Assembly: GCA_002314145.1 (NCBI GenBank)
Contig: DCCG01000042.1
Coordinates: 189,047 to 253,046 of the forward strand
DNA: 64,000 bases
Direction of reading: 5' to 3'
Origin: Thalassolituus sp. UBA1087
GTDB lineage: Bacteria > Pseudomonadota > Gammaproteobacteria > Pseudomonadales > Oceanobacteraceae
Below are positions 26,801 to 34,804 of this stretch, piece by piece. The notes below the pieces were generated by a model. That model had not been told where the DNA came from, did no database searches, and saw only the letters and a program-made list of their open reading frames with translations. Each line of letters starts with the position of its first letter. Position 1 is the first letter of the stretch. The position numbers were made by a program, and so were the translations under genes.

Positions 26801-27813
26801 CCGAGCTGCCGGCACATCTGCGTATGAATATCCGCATTATGTCGGACGGTAAGGTGCTGGATCAGGGGCGTGATCTGGCGGCACTGAAAGAGCGCTGGAA
26901 AGATGCCGGGCAACAGCAGGTGCAGACATTAACCCATGGCGATTATCAGCTGGAAGATATCCGGGAATGGAACTTCGGGGATCTACCCGAAAGCATTCAG
27001 AGTGAACTCAATGGTTTGCCGGTACAGGCATTTCCCTGCTTAAAGCTGCATGGCAGCCAGGTTGATCTGACGGTCGAGGCCAATGAAACCATTGCCCGTC
27101 GTGAACACCGCCGTGGTCTCAACCGTCTGTTCCGCAATGCCTTAAGTGAACAGGAGCGGTTAATTAAAGGCCGCATTCAGAAACAACTGGGAAATCAATG
27201 GCTGATGGCCAAAGGTATGGGTACCCAGCAGGCGCTGACTGAGGATATTACCGAAGCCGCCTTTATGCTGGTGTTTGTGCCGGAAGATGAACCCCTGCCG
27301 ATGACTCAGGCCGAATTTAACCAGCGCCTGCAACGCCGCAGTGATCTGGTTGAGCAGGCTGAAAAACTGATCACGGAGTTTGCTGGCTGGCTTACGTTGC
27401 GTCACCGCATACTGAAAAGCCTCAGTGGTTCTGTGTCGCTGGACCGTGCCATGGCCTACAGTGATATTAAAGCCCATCTGGAGCGTCTGTTACAGCACGG
27501 CTTTATGGTGGAACAACCGTGGCAGCAGCTGCAATGCTATACACGTTATCTGAAGGCAATGGAATACCGGCTGGATAAGCTGCAGGGCAATCTGCCCCGC
27601 GATCGTCAGTCGATGGCAGAGTTTGATTCTCTCTGGCAGCCCTACAATGACCTGCTGAAGCGTATTAATCCGGATGAGCATCCGGATATCCGCGAATTTG
27701 GCTGGCTGCTGGAAGAGTGGCGGGTGTCATTGTTTGCTCAGCCTCTGGGGACGCGGGAGCCGGTGTCGCTGAAGCGTCTTAATAAACGCTGGCTGGAAAT
27801 CCGCGATATCTGA
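23881..27813 (+). CDS. hrpA: ATP-dependent RNA helicase HrpA
   Basis: A 1310-residue DEAH-box helicase, the length of E. coli HrpA; in enterics it rescues stalled ribosomes. Walker A GETGSGKT is at residues 106-113, DEAH at 203-206, then SAT (motif III) and the QRAGRCGRT motif VI. The winged-helix, ratchet, OB-fold and long C-terminal DUF3418 regions follow in order. The start codon is TTG with GGAGA 6 bases upstream; no in-frame ATG occurs early in the conserved part. It is preceded by the fadD terminator and appears to be transcribed alone. Confidence 0.95.
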   Translation: MSSEPQKTETKAPEWKALHQAVDQCLLKDQFPLRRQIKQIRQLAEQNKPFEQHLEKLLARVQNSQQILQSRRTEPNIRYPEALPVSGKRDEILQAIQNHQVVVVAGETGSGKTTQLPKICLEAGLGIKGRIGHTQPRRLAARAVAQRIAEELGSGLGDAVGYQVRFTDQTADHSRIKLMTDGILLAQTQRDRFLNEYDAIIIDEAHERSLNIDFLLGYLKQLTSKRPDLKIIITSATIDVERFSQHFADADGKPAPVIEVSGRTFPVEVRYRPLVRESDEEDDRTLFEGISEALAELRNEDRKNGQHGDVLVFLPGEREIRECADFLRREQIPATDILPLYARLSGSDQQRIFKPHGGRRVVLATNVAETSLTVPGIRYVVDSGVARISRYSYRSKVQRLPVEAISRASANQRAGRCGRTAPGVCIRLFEESDFQGRDEFTDPEIRRTNLASVILQMLHLKLGRLQDFPFIDPPDERFIKDGFTLLQELEAVDQKGNMSDTGAGMARLPVDPRIARMLLEAKKRHALTEVLIIAAALSVQDPRERPPEKQQQADEKHRLWRHEESDFMTLVNLWRAYEEERQALSQNQLRKWCSKHFLSFMRLREWRDTHRQLHILGKELGLKENAEAASYEEIHKSLLAGMLSQIGFKSEGQEYLGARNRKLFIFPASGQYKKKPKWMMAAELVETSKLFARTVAKIEPQWLEEIGKPLLKYQYFEPHWNKQRGQVTAFEQSTLYGLVVNPRKRVNYALTHPNEARQVFIQEALVEQNFNTRLDFYRHNIQLLKEVTEYEEKARRRDLVIDDAWQADFYSQRLPDEFISQRHLERWYEKATKEQQQALFFTREQLLSPEASGIGVTDFPAELEWQGMAFPLSYSFAPGADDDGVTLSVPVAMLQQVPDGRVEWLVPGFIADKVVAIIKGLPKAVRKNFVPVPNTAEAFLQQCGPLNGGLYSQLLNFLNQNQRPPIEIQTLTQTELPAHLRMNIRIMSDGKVLDQGRDLAALKERWKDAGQQQVQTLTHGDYQLEDIREWNFGDLPESIQSELNGLPVQAFPCLKLHGSQVDLTVEANETIARREHRRGLNRLFRNALSEQERLIKGRIQKQLGNQWLMAKGMGTQQALTEDITEAAFMLVFVPEDEPLPMTQAEFNQRLQRRSDLVEQAEKLITEFAGWLTLRHRILKSLSGSVSLDRAMAYSDIKAHLERLLQHGFMVEQPWQQLQCYTRYLKAMEYRLDKLQGNLPRDRQSMAEFDSLWQPYNDLLKRINPDEHPDIREFGWLLEEWRVSLFAQPLGTREPVSLKRLNKRWLEIRDI

Positions 27814-27934
27814 TGCGGTATCCTGTTGTGACTGTTGCGGTAAGACCAATACACTGGTTCGCCGGCAACAGTTGGCAACGGCCTGATTTTCTCATTTAAT
27901 GGCGACTGCTGATAATTAACGATCCGGATACTTT

Positions 27935-28681
27935 ATGCGCTTACCGCTGTTTCTGACACTATTGTTGCTGCCTTTCAGTCTCCGGGCGGAAGACGTATCC
28001 GACCCCGATCCGTGGGAAGGCTTTAATCGCAAGGTTTTCGCCTTTAACGAAGTGATGGACAAATATGCCCTGAAACCTGTGGCTCAGGGCTATCGCAGTA
28101 TCACGCCGGACCCGGTTGAGCATTCGGTATCCAGTTTCTTTTCCAACCTGGGGGATGTCATGGTGATCGCCAATGACATCGGCCAGCTGAAACTGGGGCA
28201 GGCGGCGTCGGATACAGCCCGTTTTCTGGTCAACACTACCGTGGGGTTTTTTGGCGTGTTTGATGTTGCCACCCACATCGGCCTTAAAAAACATAACGAA
28301 GATATTGGCCAGACGCTGGGCTATTGGGGCGTAGGTACCGGCCCTTATCTGGTGTTGCCGTTTCTCGGGCCCAGTAACCTGCGGGATACCACAGGTACTG
28401 CTACGGATTATATCTATGGCGTAGGTATCAGTGATGTCGGGGATGATGCGCACCGTAATGCGGCTTTGTATGTGCTCTGGGGGGTCAACCTGCGTGCCAG
28501 TCTGCTGGATGCCGAGGGGCTGATGAGTGGCGATAAATACACCTTTATGCGCAGTGCCTATCAGCAGCGCCGGGAATTTCTGGTGAATGACGGTGAAACT
28601 CAGGACGACTTCGGTGACGATGACTGGGGCGCCGACTGGGAAGAGTTTGATGATGATTACGACGACGGCGGTGACTTCTGA
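27935..28681 (+). CDS. mlaA: MlaA/VacJ-family outer-membrane lipid asymmetry protein
   Basis: MlaA removes misplaced phospholipids from the outer leaflet of the outer membrane and passes them to MlaC. The 248-residue product has the conserved DPWEGFNRKVFAFN start of the mature domain, then NDIGQLKLGQA, ARFLVNTTVGFFG and LGYWGVGTGPYLVLPFLGPSNLRD, all family signatures. E. coli MlaA is a lipoprotein; here the signal peptide ends LRAED with no cysteine, so it looks cleaved by signal peptidase I. The C-terminal ~30 residues are almost all Asp/Glu/Gly. A terminator follows. Confidence 0.93.
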   Translation: MRLPLFLTLLLLPFSLRAEDVSDPDPWEGFNRKVFAFNEVMDKYALKPVAQGYRSITPDPVEHSVSSFFSNLGDVMVIANDIGQLKLGQAASDTARFLVNTTVGFFGVFDVATHIGLKKHNEDIGQTLGYWGVGTGPYLVLPFLGPSNLRDTTGTATDYIYGVGISDVGDDAHRNAALYVLWGVNLRASLLDAEGLMSGDKYTFMRSAYQQRREFLVNDGETQDDFGDDDWGADWEEFDDDYDDGGDF

Positions 28682-28702
28682 TGTCTGTCTTTCGCCAGCT
28701 AT

Positions 28703-28732
28703 AAAAAAGCCCGTATGATGCGGGCTTTTTTA
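28703..28732. terminator. Bidirectional terminator between mlaA and DAHP synthase
   Basis: AAAAAAGCCCGTA-tga-TGCGGGCTTTTTTAT lies between convergent genes. Confidence 0.92.
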
Positions 28733-28748
28733 TCTGTGCGGTCCGGGA

Positions 28749-29822
28749 TTACTGACCCCGGCCAGGCAGCACATCTTTCAGCTTGTCGCGCATTTTGCGT
28801 ACGGCGTTTTCCGTTTCTTCCCAGCTGATGCATCCATCGGTAACGGACAGGCCGTATTCCAGATCATCCAGGTTGGCCGGAATATTCTGACGGCCATGTT
28901 TCAGGTTGGATTCCACCATCAGGCCGATAATGGACTGGTTGCCTTCCAGAATTTGATTGGTCACGTTATCCAGTACCAGCGGCTGTAGCGCCGGATCTTT
29001 ACTGGAGTTTTCATGACTGCAGTCGATCATGATGTTTTTCGCCAGGTCCGCTTTGGCCAGAGCTTCCTCTGCCAGCGATACATTAACGGAATCATAATTG
29101 GGTTTGCCGCCACCGCCACGCAGCACAACATGACCATAAGGGTTGCCTTTGGTGGTCACGATGGAAACGGAGCCGGCGGAATCAATACCAAGGAACCGGT
29201 GCGGGTTGGCCACAGACATCAGGGCATTAGTGGCGACCGTCAGGCTGCCGTCCGTGCCGTTTTTAAAGCCAACGGCCGATGACAGGCCGGATGCCATTTC
29301 ACGGTGAGTCTGAGACTCGGTGGTGCGGGCTCCAATGGCCGACCAGGCAATGAGATCCTGAATATACTGGGGCGAAATCGGGTCCAGCGCCTCCGTAGAA
29401 AGGGGCAGACCCATTTCGGCCAGGTCCAGCAACAGACGACGGGCGATATGCAGACCGTCCTGAATCTTAAAGGTATCGTTCATATAAGGGTCGTTGATCA
29501 GCCCCTTCCAGCCCACGGTTGTGCGCGGTTTTTCAAAATACACCCGCATGACCAGATAAATAGTGTCGCTGACTTCTTCCGCCAGCACCTTGAGCCGCTG
29601 CGCATACTCTTTGGCGGCATCGACATCGTGAATAGAGCAGGGGCCAATCACCATAAAAATACGCGGATCTTTGCGGTCCAGAATGTCACGGATAACCTGG
29701 CGGCCCTGTTGAATGCTGTGCAGGGCGGCATCGGAAACCGGCATTTCTTCTTTCAGCTGGTCTGGGGTGATCAGCGGGTTAATTGACTCAATATTGAGGT
29801 TTTCTACGCGCTTGTCTGTCAT
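28749..29822 (-). CDS. 3-deoxy-7-phosphoheptulonate synthase (class I, AroF/G/H type)
   Basis: The first enzyme of the shikimate pathway, condensing phosphoenolpyruvate and erythrose 4-phosphate. The 357-residue chain shows GPCSIHD, the MRVYFEKPRTTVGWKG stretch, GARTTESQTHREMASGLS, FKNGTDGS, the metal-binding DCSHENSSKD and TDGCISWE, all type Ia hallmarks. Which amino acid controls it cannot be read safely, so I do not choose between aroF, aroG and aroH. It is divergent from the DUF72 gene with only 52 bases between starts, and no leader peptide or attenuator is visible there. Confidence 0.93.
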   Translation of the reverse strand: MTDKRVENLNIESINPLITPDQLKEEMPVSDAALHSIQQGRQVIRDILDRKDPRIFMVIGPCSIHDVDAAKEYAQRLKVLAEEVSDTIYLVMRVYFEKPRTTVGWKGLINDPYMNDTFKIQDGLHIARRLLLDLAEMGLPLSTEALDPISPQYIQDLIAWSAIGARTTESQTHREMASGLSSAVGFKNGTDGSLTVATNALMSVANPHRFLGIDSAGSVSIVTTKGNPYGHVVLRGGGGKPNYDSVNVSLAEEALAKADLAKNIMIDCSHENSSKDPALQPLVLDNVTNQILEGNQSIIGLMVESNLKHGRQNIPANLDDLEYGLSVTDGCISWEETENAVRKMRDKLKDVLPGRGQ

Positions 29823-29874
29823 TAGAAGTCCTGAAAATAAGGCGAATCAGTATCTGATAGAATAATGCCCGATT

Positions 29875-30822
29875 ATGACAAATGAATCTCCTCTTGCACA
29901 TCCACAGTCTCAATCAATATTGCTCACCGATGTGGCCGATAGCCGCAATCTGAGGGTGGGGTTGCCCATGTGGTTTATGCAGCAATGGCGCGGGCACCTG
30001 CTCAGCGCGGATACCCGTTCAGCGGATGCGCTGGCTCAGTACAGTCGTGTGTTCAATGCTATAGAGGGGAATACCACGCTGTATGGGCTGCCAGCACAGG
30101 AGCGGGCAGAGGCCTGGCGTCAGATGGCGGCGGAGGGATTCCGTTTTTCGTTTAAAATCCCGCGCTCCATCAGTCAGGCCGGCGATATAGCTGCAACACT
30201 GAAATCCAGCCCGGATTTTCACCGTTTTATGGCTCAGATGGAGCCGGTCACCGGGCTGCTGATGCTGCAGCTCCCCGGTCATTTCGGCCCGCGCCAGTTG
30301 CCGCAGTTGGCAGCGGGGTTAGAAGCCCTGCGCTCTATTACCCGAGTTCCCGTGGCCGTGGAAGTACGCCATCCCGGGTTTTTTGATAAATCCCGGCATG
30401 AACCGGCGTTGCTGAGACTGCTGGCCGATCATCACGCCGACCGGGTGGTGTTTGATTCCCGGGGCTTGTTTGCCGACATAAGCACTGACCCTGCGGTACA
30501 GGAAGCGCAGCGTAAGAAGCCGCGCTTTGCAGTACATCCGGTGGCTACCGCTGACAATCCGGTGATCCGCTTTATTGGTCATTCTGACTGGCAACAGAAC
30601 CGGCGCTATTTACAGCAATGGGCTGGCAAGCTGCGCCAATGGATTATGGAAGGTAAACAGCCGTGGCTGTTTATTCATACGGCATCGAATCAGGATGCCC
30701 CGCAATTTGCACGCTGGTGTCTGGCGGAGTTGGGGATAACGCTGCCACCCTGGCCGGGAGAGAGTGCGCCGGCAGCCGGGCAGGCGCAGAAGGACGAAAA
30801 AACGCCAGACCTGTTTGGCTGA
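29875..30822 (+). CDS. DUF72 (YecE-like) family protein
   Basis: A 315-residue protein of the DUF72/YecE family, a TIM-barrel-like fold of unknown activity. Visible features are LRVGLPMWFMQQWRG, FNAIEGNTTLYGLP, FSFKIPRSIS, MLQLPGHFGP, VAVEVRHPGFF and a C-terminal WLFIHTASNQDAP, in the family's usual order. It is divergent from the DAHP synthase gene. No functional partner is evident. Confidence 0.85.
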   Translation: MTNESPLAHPQSQSILLTDVADSRNLRVGLPMWFMQQWRGHLLSADTRSADALAQYSRVFNAIEGNTTLYGLPAQERAEAWRQMAAEGFRFSFKIPRSISQAGDIAATLKSSPDFHRFMAQMEPVTGLLMLQLPGHFGPRQLPQLAAGLEALRSITRVPVAVEVRHPGFFDKSRHEPALLRLLADHHADRVVFDSRGLFADISTDPAVQEAQRKKPRFAVHPVATADNPVIRFIGHSDWQQNRRYLQQWAGKLRQWIMEGKQPWLFIHTASNQDAPQFARWCLAELGITLPPWPGESAPAAGQAQKDEKTPDLFG

Positions 30823-30848
30823 CGTCTTCACTAAAAGCTTGGATCTGC

Positions 30849-31028
30849 TCAGCGCAGACGTTCCTGCAGTTCTTTAAAGCGGTTCACTTTGTCCGGGTCA
30901 AAAAACAGTGCCCCGTTAACTTCACTGCTATCCAGCAGACCCTCACGCACATAGCGTTTGATGGTTACCGGTTTCATAGCAAGAATATCAGCCACCTGAT
31001 CCAGGGATAATTTTTCTGTCGCGCTCAC
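30849..31028 (-). CDS. 59-residue helix-turn-helix protein (MerR/AlpA-like)
   Basis: A short gene starting with GTG at 31028, preceded by GAGGAG at 5 bases, and ending in TGA at 30849-30851. The 59-residue product reads as a helix-turn-helix: LSLDQVADILAMKP, VTIKRYVREG and LLDSSEVNGALFFDPDKVNRF, the pattern of MerR-type and excisionase/AlpA DNA-binding domains. There is no effector domain. It lies between the DUF72 gene and the TauE-type exporter, on the exporter's strand but 93 bases from its stop. A small DNA-binding regulator is likely; the target is unknown. Confidence 0.7.
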   Translation of the reverse strand: MSATEKLSLDQVADILAMKPVTIKRYVREGLLDSSEVNGALFFDPDKVNRFKELQERLR

Positions 31029-31121
31029 ACTTAGTCTCCTCTGTTGGAAACATCAGCATAGTCCGCTGCGGCAATCCGGGAAAAACGGATAAGTGACTTA
31101 ACTGTCTGTCGCGATGCTTTA

Positions 31122-31895
31122 TCAGAAGAACGCGTATTTTGCCCCGAGTGCCATCAGCAGACTGGCCAGACCGGTTTTCAGTAACTGCTCCGGAACATGG
31201 CGGCTGAGGCAGCTGCCCAGGTGAATCGCTGGCAGTGAACCAATCAGCAGAGCTCCGAGCAGGGCAAAGTCGACGTTGCCCAGATACATATGAATCAGGC
31301 CGGCACACAGGGTCAGGGGAACCGCATGGGCGATATCCGTGCCCACCACATTGGTGGATTTAAACGCCGGGTAGAGCAGCATGAGTATGGCGGTACCGAT
31401 CGCACCGGCGCCAACCGATGACAGAGTGACAAACACTCCCAGGAAAACCCCCATCGCGATAGTAGCCGCAGGACGGTAAGGCAGCCAGCGGGTGGAATCC
31501 GCTTTGCTGGTGAGCTGCATAATGCGCCCACGGCACAGAATCACGACGGCAGTGAGTAACAGCATAATACCCAGTGCACTGCGCAGCAGATCACTGTAAT
31601 GTTCCGGGTGCTCAAACAGATAACGCAGGCTCAGGCCGGTCAGCAGCGCTGCCGGAATACTGCCGATAGCAAGGCGTTTAACCACTGCCCAGCGCACGTG
31701 ACTCTGGCGGTGATGGCTGAGTGCGCCACCGGCTTTGGTCAGGCCGGCGTACATCAGATCCGTACCGACGGCTACCTGAGGCGGAAAACCAAACAGCAGC
31801 AGCAGGGGCGTCATCAGTGCACCACCGCCGATACCTGTGATGCCAACGATCAGGCCAACCGCGGCGCCGGCGGCTATATATAACAAAATATCCAT
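31122..31895 (-). CDS. TSUP-family (TauE/SafE) sulfite exporter-like protein
   Basis: A 257-residue membrane protein with about eight spans. Both halves carry the family's glycine-rich repeats: GLIVGITGIGGGALMTPLLL with GTDLMYAGLTK near the start, and VTLSSVGAGAIGTAIL with VGTDIAHAVPLTL in the second half. TSUP proteins move sulfite or organosulfur anions. It is divergent from cysB across a 126-base AT-rich region, so CysB may control it; this is inferred from position. Confidence 0.88.
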   Translation of the reverse strand: MDILLYIAAGAAVGLIVGITGIGGGALMTPLLLLFGFPPQVAVGTDLMYAGLTKAGGALSHHRQSHVRWAVVKRLAIGSIPAALLTGLSLRYLFEHPEHYSDLLRSALGIMLLLTAVVILCRGRIMQLTSKADSTRWLPYRPAATIAMGVFLGVFVTLSSVGAGAIGTAILMLLYPAFKSTNVVGTDIAHAVPLTLCAGLIHMYLGNVDFALLGALLIGSLPAIHLGSCLSRHVPEQLLKTGLASLLMALGAKYAFF

Positions 31896-32021
31896 GAAAT
31901 ATGGTCTAAAATAGTACTTGTAGCTCTAAGGGATGTTAATTTAGAGGTTGCTATCTATTCTGGAAAAGAATATTTGTTTATATTTTTATAACAAAATGCG
32001 TGGGTAAGGCACGGAGGATCT

Positions 32022-32996
32022 ATGAAACTGCAGCAATTGCGATACATCTGGGAGGTCGCCCATCACGATCTCAATGTGTCTGCCACTGCCCAGGTACTGT
32101 ATACATCTCAGCCCGGTATCAGTAAGCAGATCCGTCTGCTGGAGGATGAACTGGGAGTTGAGATATTTGCCCGCAGCGGCAAACACCTGACGCGGATTAC
32201 CCCGGCCGGTGAGGCAATTCTGGAAGTGGCCGGAGAAATTCTGCGCAAAGTCGAAGGGATTAAACAGGTCGCGCAGGAATTCAGTGATGAAAATAAGGGC
32301 AGTCTGTCGATTGCCACAACCCACACGCAGGCGCGCTATGCCTTGCCGGGTATCATTGAAAAATTTATGGGACAGTATCCGGATGTGTCTTTGCACATGC
32401 ATCAGGGCACGCCCATGCAGATTGTGGAAATGGCCGCCAATGGCACCACGGATTTCGCCATCGCCACGGAGGCTATGGAGTTGTTCGGGGATCTGGTCAT
32501 GATGCCGTGCTACAAATGGAACCGCAGTATTCTGGTGCCCAAAGATCACCCGCTGGCGCAGACGCCGTCACCCACGCTTGAGCAGGTGGCTGCCTATCCG
32601 CTGGTTACTTATGTCTTTGGCTTTACCGGGCGCTCACAGCTCGATGACGCCTTTAAAAGCAAAGGCCTGACCCCCAGGGTGGCTTTCACCGCGGCGGACG
32701 CTGACGTGATCAAGACGTACGTGCGGCTGGGAGTAGGTGTTGGCATTGTGGCCAGCATGGCCGTTGATCCGGTACAGGATTCCGATCTGGTGGCGCTGGA
32801 TGCCAGCCGTCTGTTTGAACCAAGCATTACCAAAATTGGTTTCCGCAAGGGAACCTTCCTGCGCGGTTATATGTACGATTTTATCGAAGCCTTCGCGCCA
32901 CATCTGAGCAAAGACCTGGTGGAAAAAGCCTCCCTGTGCCATAACAAACAGGAGGTGGCTGCGCTGTTTGAAGGGGTTGATATTCCGGAGCACTGA
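32022..32996 (+). CDS. cysB: CysB, LysR-type regulator of cysteine biosynthesis
   Basis: CysB activates sulfate assimilation genes with N-acetylserine or O-acetylserine as inducer. The 324-residue product equals E. coli CysB in length. It starts MKLQQLRYIWEVAHHDLNVS and has the winged helix with SQPGISKQIRLLEDELGVEIF. The inducer domain begins SIATTHTQARYALPG, a CysB/Cbl signature. CysB-specific similarity is strong, but Cbl-like paralogs cannot be fully excluded. GGAGG lies upstream of the start. cysH lies convergently behind it. Confidence 0.93.
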   Translation: MKLQQLRYIWEVAHHDLNVSATAQVLYTSQPGISKQIRLLEDELGVEIFARSGKHLTRITPAGEAILEVAGEILRKVEGIKQVAQEFSDENKGSLSIATTHTQARYALPGIIEKFMGQYPDVSLHMHQGTPMQIVEMAANGTTDFAIATEAMELFGDLVMMPCYKWNRSILVPKDHPLAQTPSPTLEQVAAYPLVTYVFGFTGRSQLDDAFKSKGLTPRVAFTAADADVIKTYVRLGVGVGIVASMAVDPVQDSDLVALDASRLFEPSITKIGFRKGTFLRGYMYDFIEAFAPHLSKDLVEKASLCHNKQEVAALFEGVDIPEH

Positions 32997-33031
32997 GGTA
33001 CTTCTTCAGTGCCCGCAGCGTTGACGATCAG

Positions 33032-33068
33032 CCACAAAAAAGCCGCACTCGATGCGGCTTTTTTGTGG
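33032..33068. terminator. Bidirectional terminator between cysB and cysH
   Basis: CCACAAAAAAGCCGCA-ctcga-TGCGGCTTTTTTGTGG is a 16-base perfect stem with A and T runs on its two arms, between convergent genes. Confidence 0.93.
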
Positions 33069-33091
33069 TCGGTTAGCGGCGTATGGCGCGG

Positions 33092-33820
33092 TCAGCCTTT
33101 ACTGATCAGGTTACCTGCGTGCAGGCCGCATTCTTTGTGGCCGGAACCTTCCCACCACCAGCGGCCTTCACGCTCATGCTGGTTCGGCAGAACAGGGCGG
33201 GTGCAGGGCTGACAGCCGATGCTGACAAACCCCTGTTGGTGCAGTTTGTTGTAAGGCACATCAAACACCTTGATGTATTCCCATACCTGCGCCGACGTCC
33301 AGTTGGCCAGCGGATTGTATTTGGTCAGGCTGCCATTCGCCCCGGCAAAGGTTGTGTCCGCCTGAATTAACGGCACATCGGAGCGGGTCTGGCTCTGATC
33401 ATGGCGCTGGCCGGTAATCCAGGCATCCAGCGTTGCCAGTTTGGCTTTCAGGGGCGCGATTTTGCGCACACCGCAGCACTCCTGATGACCATCCTCGTAA
33501 AAACTGAACAGGCCTTTCTCGTTCACCAATGCCTGCAGGGCCTGTTGTTCCGGTGTGCGGATATCAATCTTAATACCGTAATGCTTGCGCACCGCTTCGA
33601 TAAACTCATAGGTTTCCGGATGCAGGCGTCCGGTGTCGAGAGTGAAAATATCGACATCCGGTCTGATTTTGACCGCCATATCGATCAATACCACATCCTC
33701 GGCACCACTGAAGGAAACCGCAATGGCATCGTGCTGTTCCAGGGCATGGCGAATCAGATCTTTAGGGCGTTTATCCGCATACTCTTCATTAAGTGCGGCG
33801 AAATCCTGGCTCTCTGTCAT
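33092..33820 (-). CDS. cysH: Adenylylsulfate (APS/PAPS) reductase, iron-sulfur type
   Basis: Reduces activated sulfate to sulfite. The 242-residue product has the SFSGAEDVVL P-loop (about residues 36-45), LDTGRLHPETY, and the C-terminal catalytic ECGLH (Cys231). It also carries the Cys115-Cys116 pair (ECCGVRK) and Cys203/Cys206 (GCQPC), the four ligands of a [4Fe-4S] cluster. Those four cysteines mark the APS-using type found in Pseudomonas and plants, not the cluster-free PAPS reductase of E. coli. It lies convergent to cysB. Confidence 0.95.
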   Translation of the reverse strand: MTESQDFAALNEEYADKRPKDLIRHALEQHDAIAVSFSGAEDVVLIDMAVKIRPDVDIFTLDTGRLHPETYEFIEAVRKHYGIKIDIRTPEQQALQALVNEKGLFSFYEDGHQECCGVRKIAPLKAKLATLDAWITGQRHDQSQTRSDVPLIQADTTFAGANGSLTKYNPLANWTSAQVWEYIKVFDVPYNKLHQQGFVSIGCQPCTRPVLPNQHEREGRWWWEGSGHKECGLHAGNLISKG

Positions 33821-33879
33821 GGTGTCTGTCCGGTTACTCTCTTGGTTGCTCTCTTATCAGCTTGCTGTCGTGCTGAGGG

Positions 33880-33898
33880 GCTGACCCTGGCGGTCAGC
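33880..33898. repeat. Stem-loop between cysH and thrH
   Basis: GCTGACC-ctggc-GGTCAGC is a perfect 7-base inverted repeat in the 287-base region between divergent cysH and thrH. It has no T run. A TATAAT sits 14 bases further on. It may be an operator or part of an RNA leader. Confidence 0.4.
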
Positions 33899-33912
33899 AT
33901 GGGCGTGTGGCG

Positions 33913-33918
33913 TATAAT
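33913..33918 (+). promoter_or_regulatory. Candidate -10 element upstream of thrH
   Basis: A perfect TATAAT lies 190 bases before the thrH start. No strong -35 is seen at the right distance, so this is a weak call. If used, the thrH transcript would have a leader of ~180 bases containing the repeat GGTTAAA-n6-TTTAACC at 34010-34029. Confidence 0.35.
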
Positions 33919-34107
33919 CCACCGCTCTTATTACCATCAGGCACACAGACTATCACGCCGTGCTTAGCTCAAATAATAATAAAACGTCATATTAATATAT
34001 CTTTAGCTGGGTTAAACCCGCATTTAACCTGGGTGTTCTGTTGTCTTCCTGAGGCCATAACTATAGAGTACGCGCCCAGTACTGAACTGACTGTAGATGG
34101 AGTATCC

Positions 34108-34725
34108 ATGGAAATTGCGTGTCTTGACCTTGAAGGTGTACTGGTTCCGGAAATCTGGATTGAGTTCGCCAATAAAACCGGTATTGAAGCGCTTAAGGCA
34201 ACTACCCGGGATATTCCGGATTACGATGTACTGATGAAGCAGCGTCTGCGTCTGCTGGATGAACACAACCTGAAAATTCAGGATATTCAGGAAGTCATTG
34301 CCACCCTTAAGCCACTGGAAGGGGCCCGTGAGTTCGTAGACTGGCTGCGTGAGCGTTTTCAGGTCATTATTCTGTCAGACACCTTTTATGAATTTTCTCA
34401 GCCTCTGATGCGTCAGCTGGGTTTTCCGACACTCTTTTGCCACCGTCTGATCACGGATGAGGAAGGCCGTGTGGTTGATTATAAACTGCGTCAGGCGGAC
34501 CCTAAGCGTCAGTCTATCCGGGCTCTGCAGACCATCTACTACCGCACCATTGCGGCAGGCGATTCATACAATGACACCACCATGCTGGCGGAAGCCGATG
34601 CCGGTATTCTGTTCCATGCGCCGCAGAATGTGATTGATGAGTTTCCGCAGTTTCCGGCGGTGCATACCTACGAAGATCTGAAGAAAGAATTTATCAGAGC
34701 CAGTAACCGCGACCTGACGCTGTAA
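34108..34725 (+). CDS. thrH: Phosphoserine phosphatase / homoserine phosphotransferase ThrH
   Basis: A HAD-superfamily enzyme that moves phosphate from phosphoserine to homoserine, giving an alternative route into threonine synthesis. The 205-residue length matches Pseudomonas ThrH. Motif I is CLDLEGVLVPEIW, with Asp7 as nucleophile and Glu9 instead of the usual second Asp, a ThrH hallmark. Motif II is ILSDTFYEF and motif III/IV is AAGDSYNDTTML. I chose ATG 34108 because MEIACLDLEG is the conserved start; longer in-frame starts would add a non-conserved leader. A terminator follows. Confidence 0.95.
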   Translation: MEIACLDLEGVLVPEIWIEFANKTGIEALKATTRDIPDYDVLMKQRLRLLDEHNLKIQDIQEVIATLKPLEGAREFVDWLRERFQVIILSDTFYEFSQPLMRQLGFPTLFCHRLITDEEGRVVDYKLRQADPKRQSIRALQTIYYRTIAAGDSYNDTTMLAEADAGILFHAPQNVIDEFPQFPAVHTYEDLKKEFIRASNRDLTL

Positions 34726-34744
34726 ACGGGTCTGATAACGACTG

Positions 34745-34776
34745 AAAAAAACGCGGCCACAAGCCGCGTTTTTTTA
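34745..34776. terminator. Terminator after thrH
   Basis: AAAAAACGCGGC-cacaa-GCCGCGTTTTTTT lies between thrH and the convergent Tus-like gene and can act on both strands. Confidence 0.92.
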
Positions 34777-34804
34777 TGCCTGGGGGAAACGTCCGTATCT
34801 GCTG

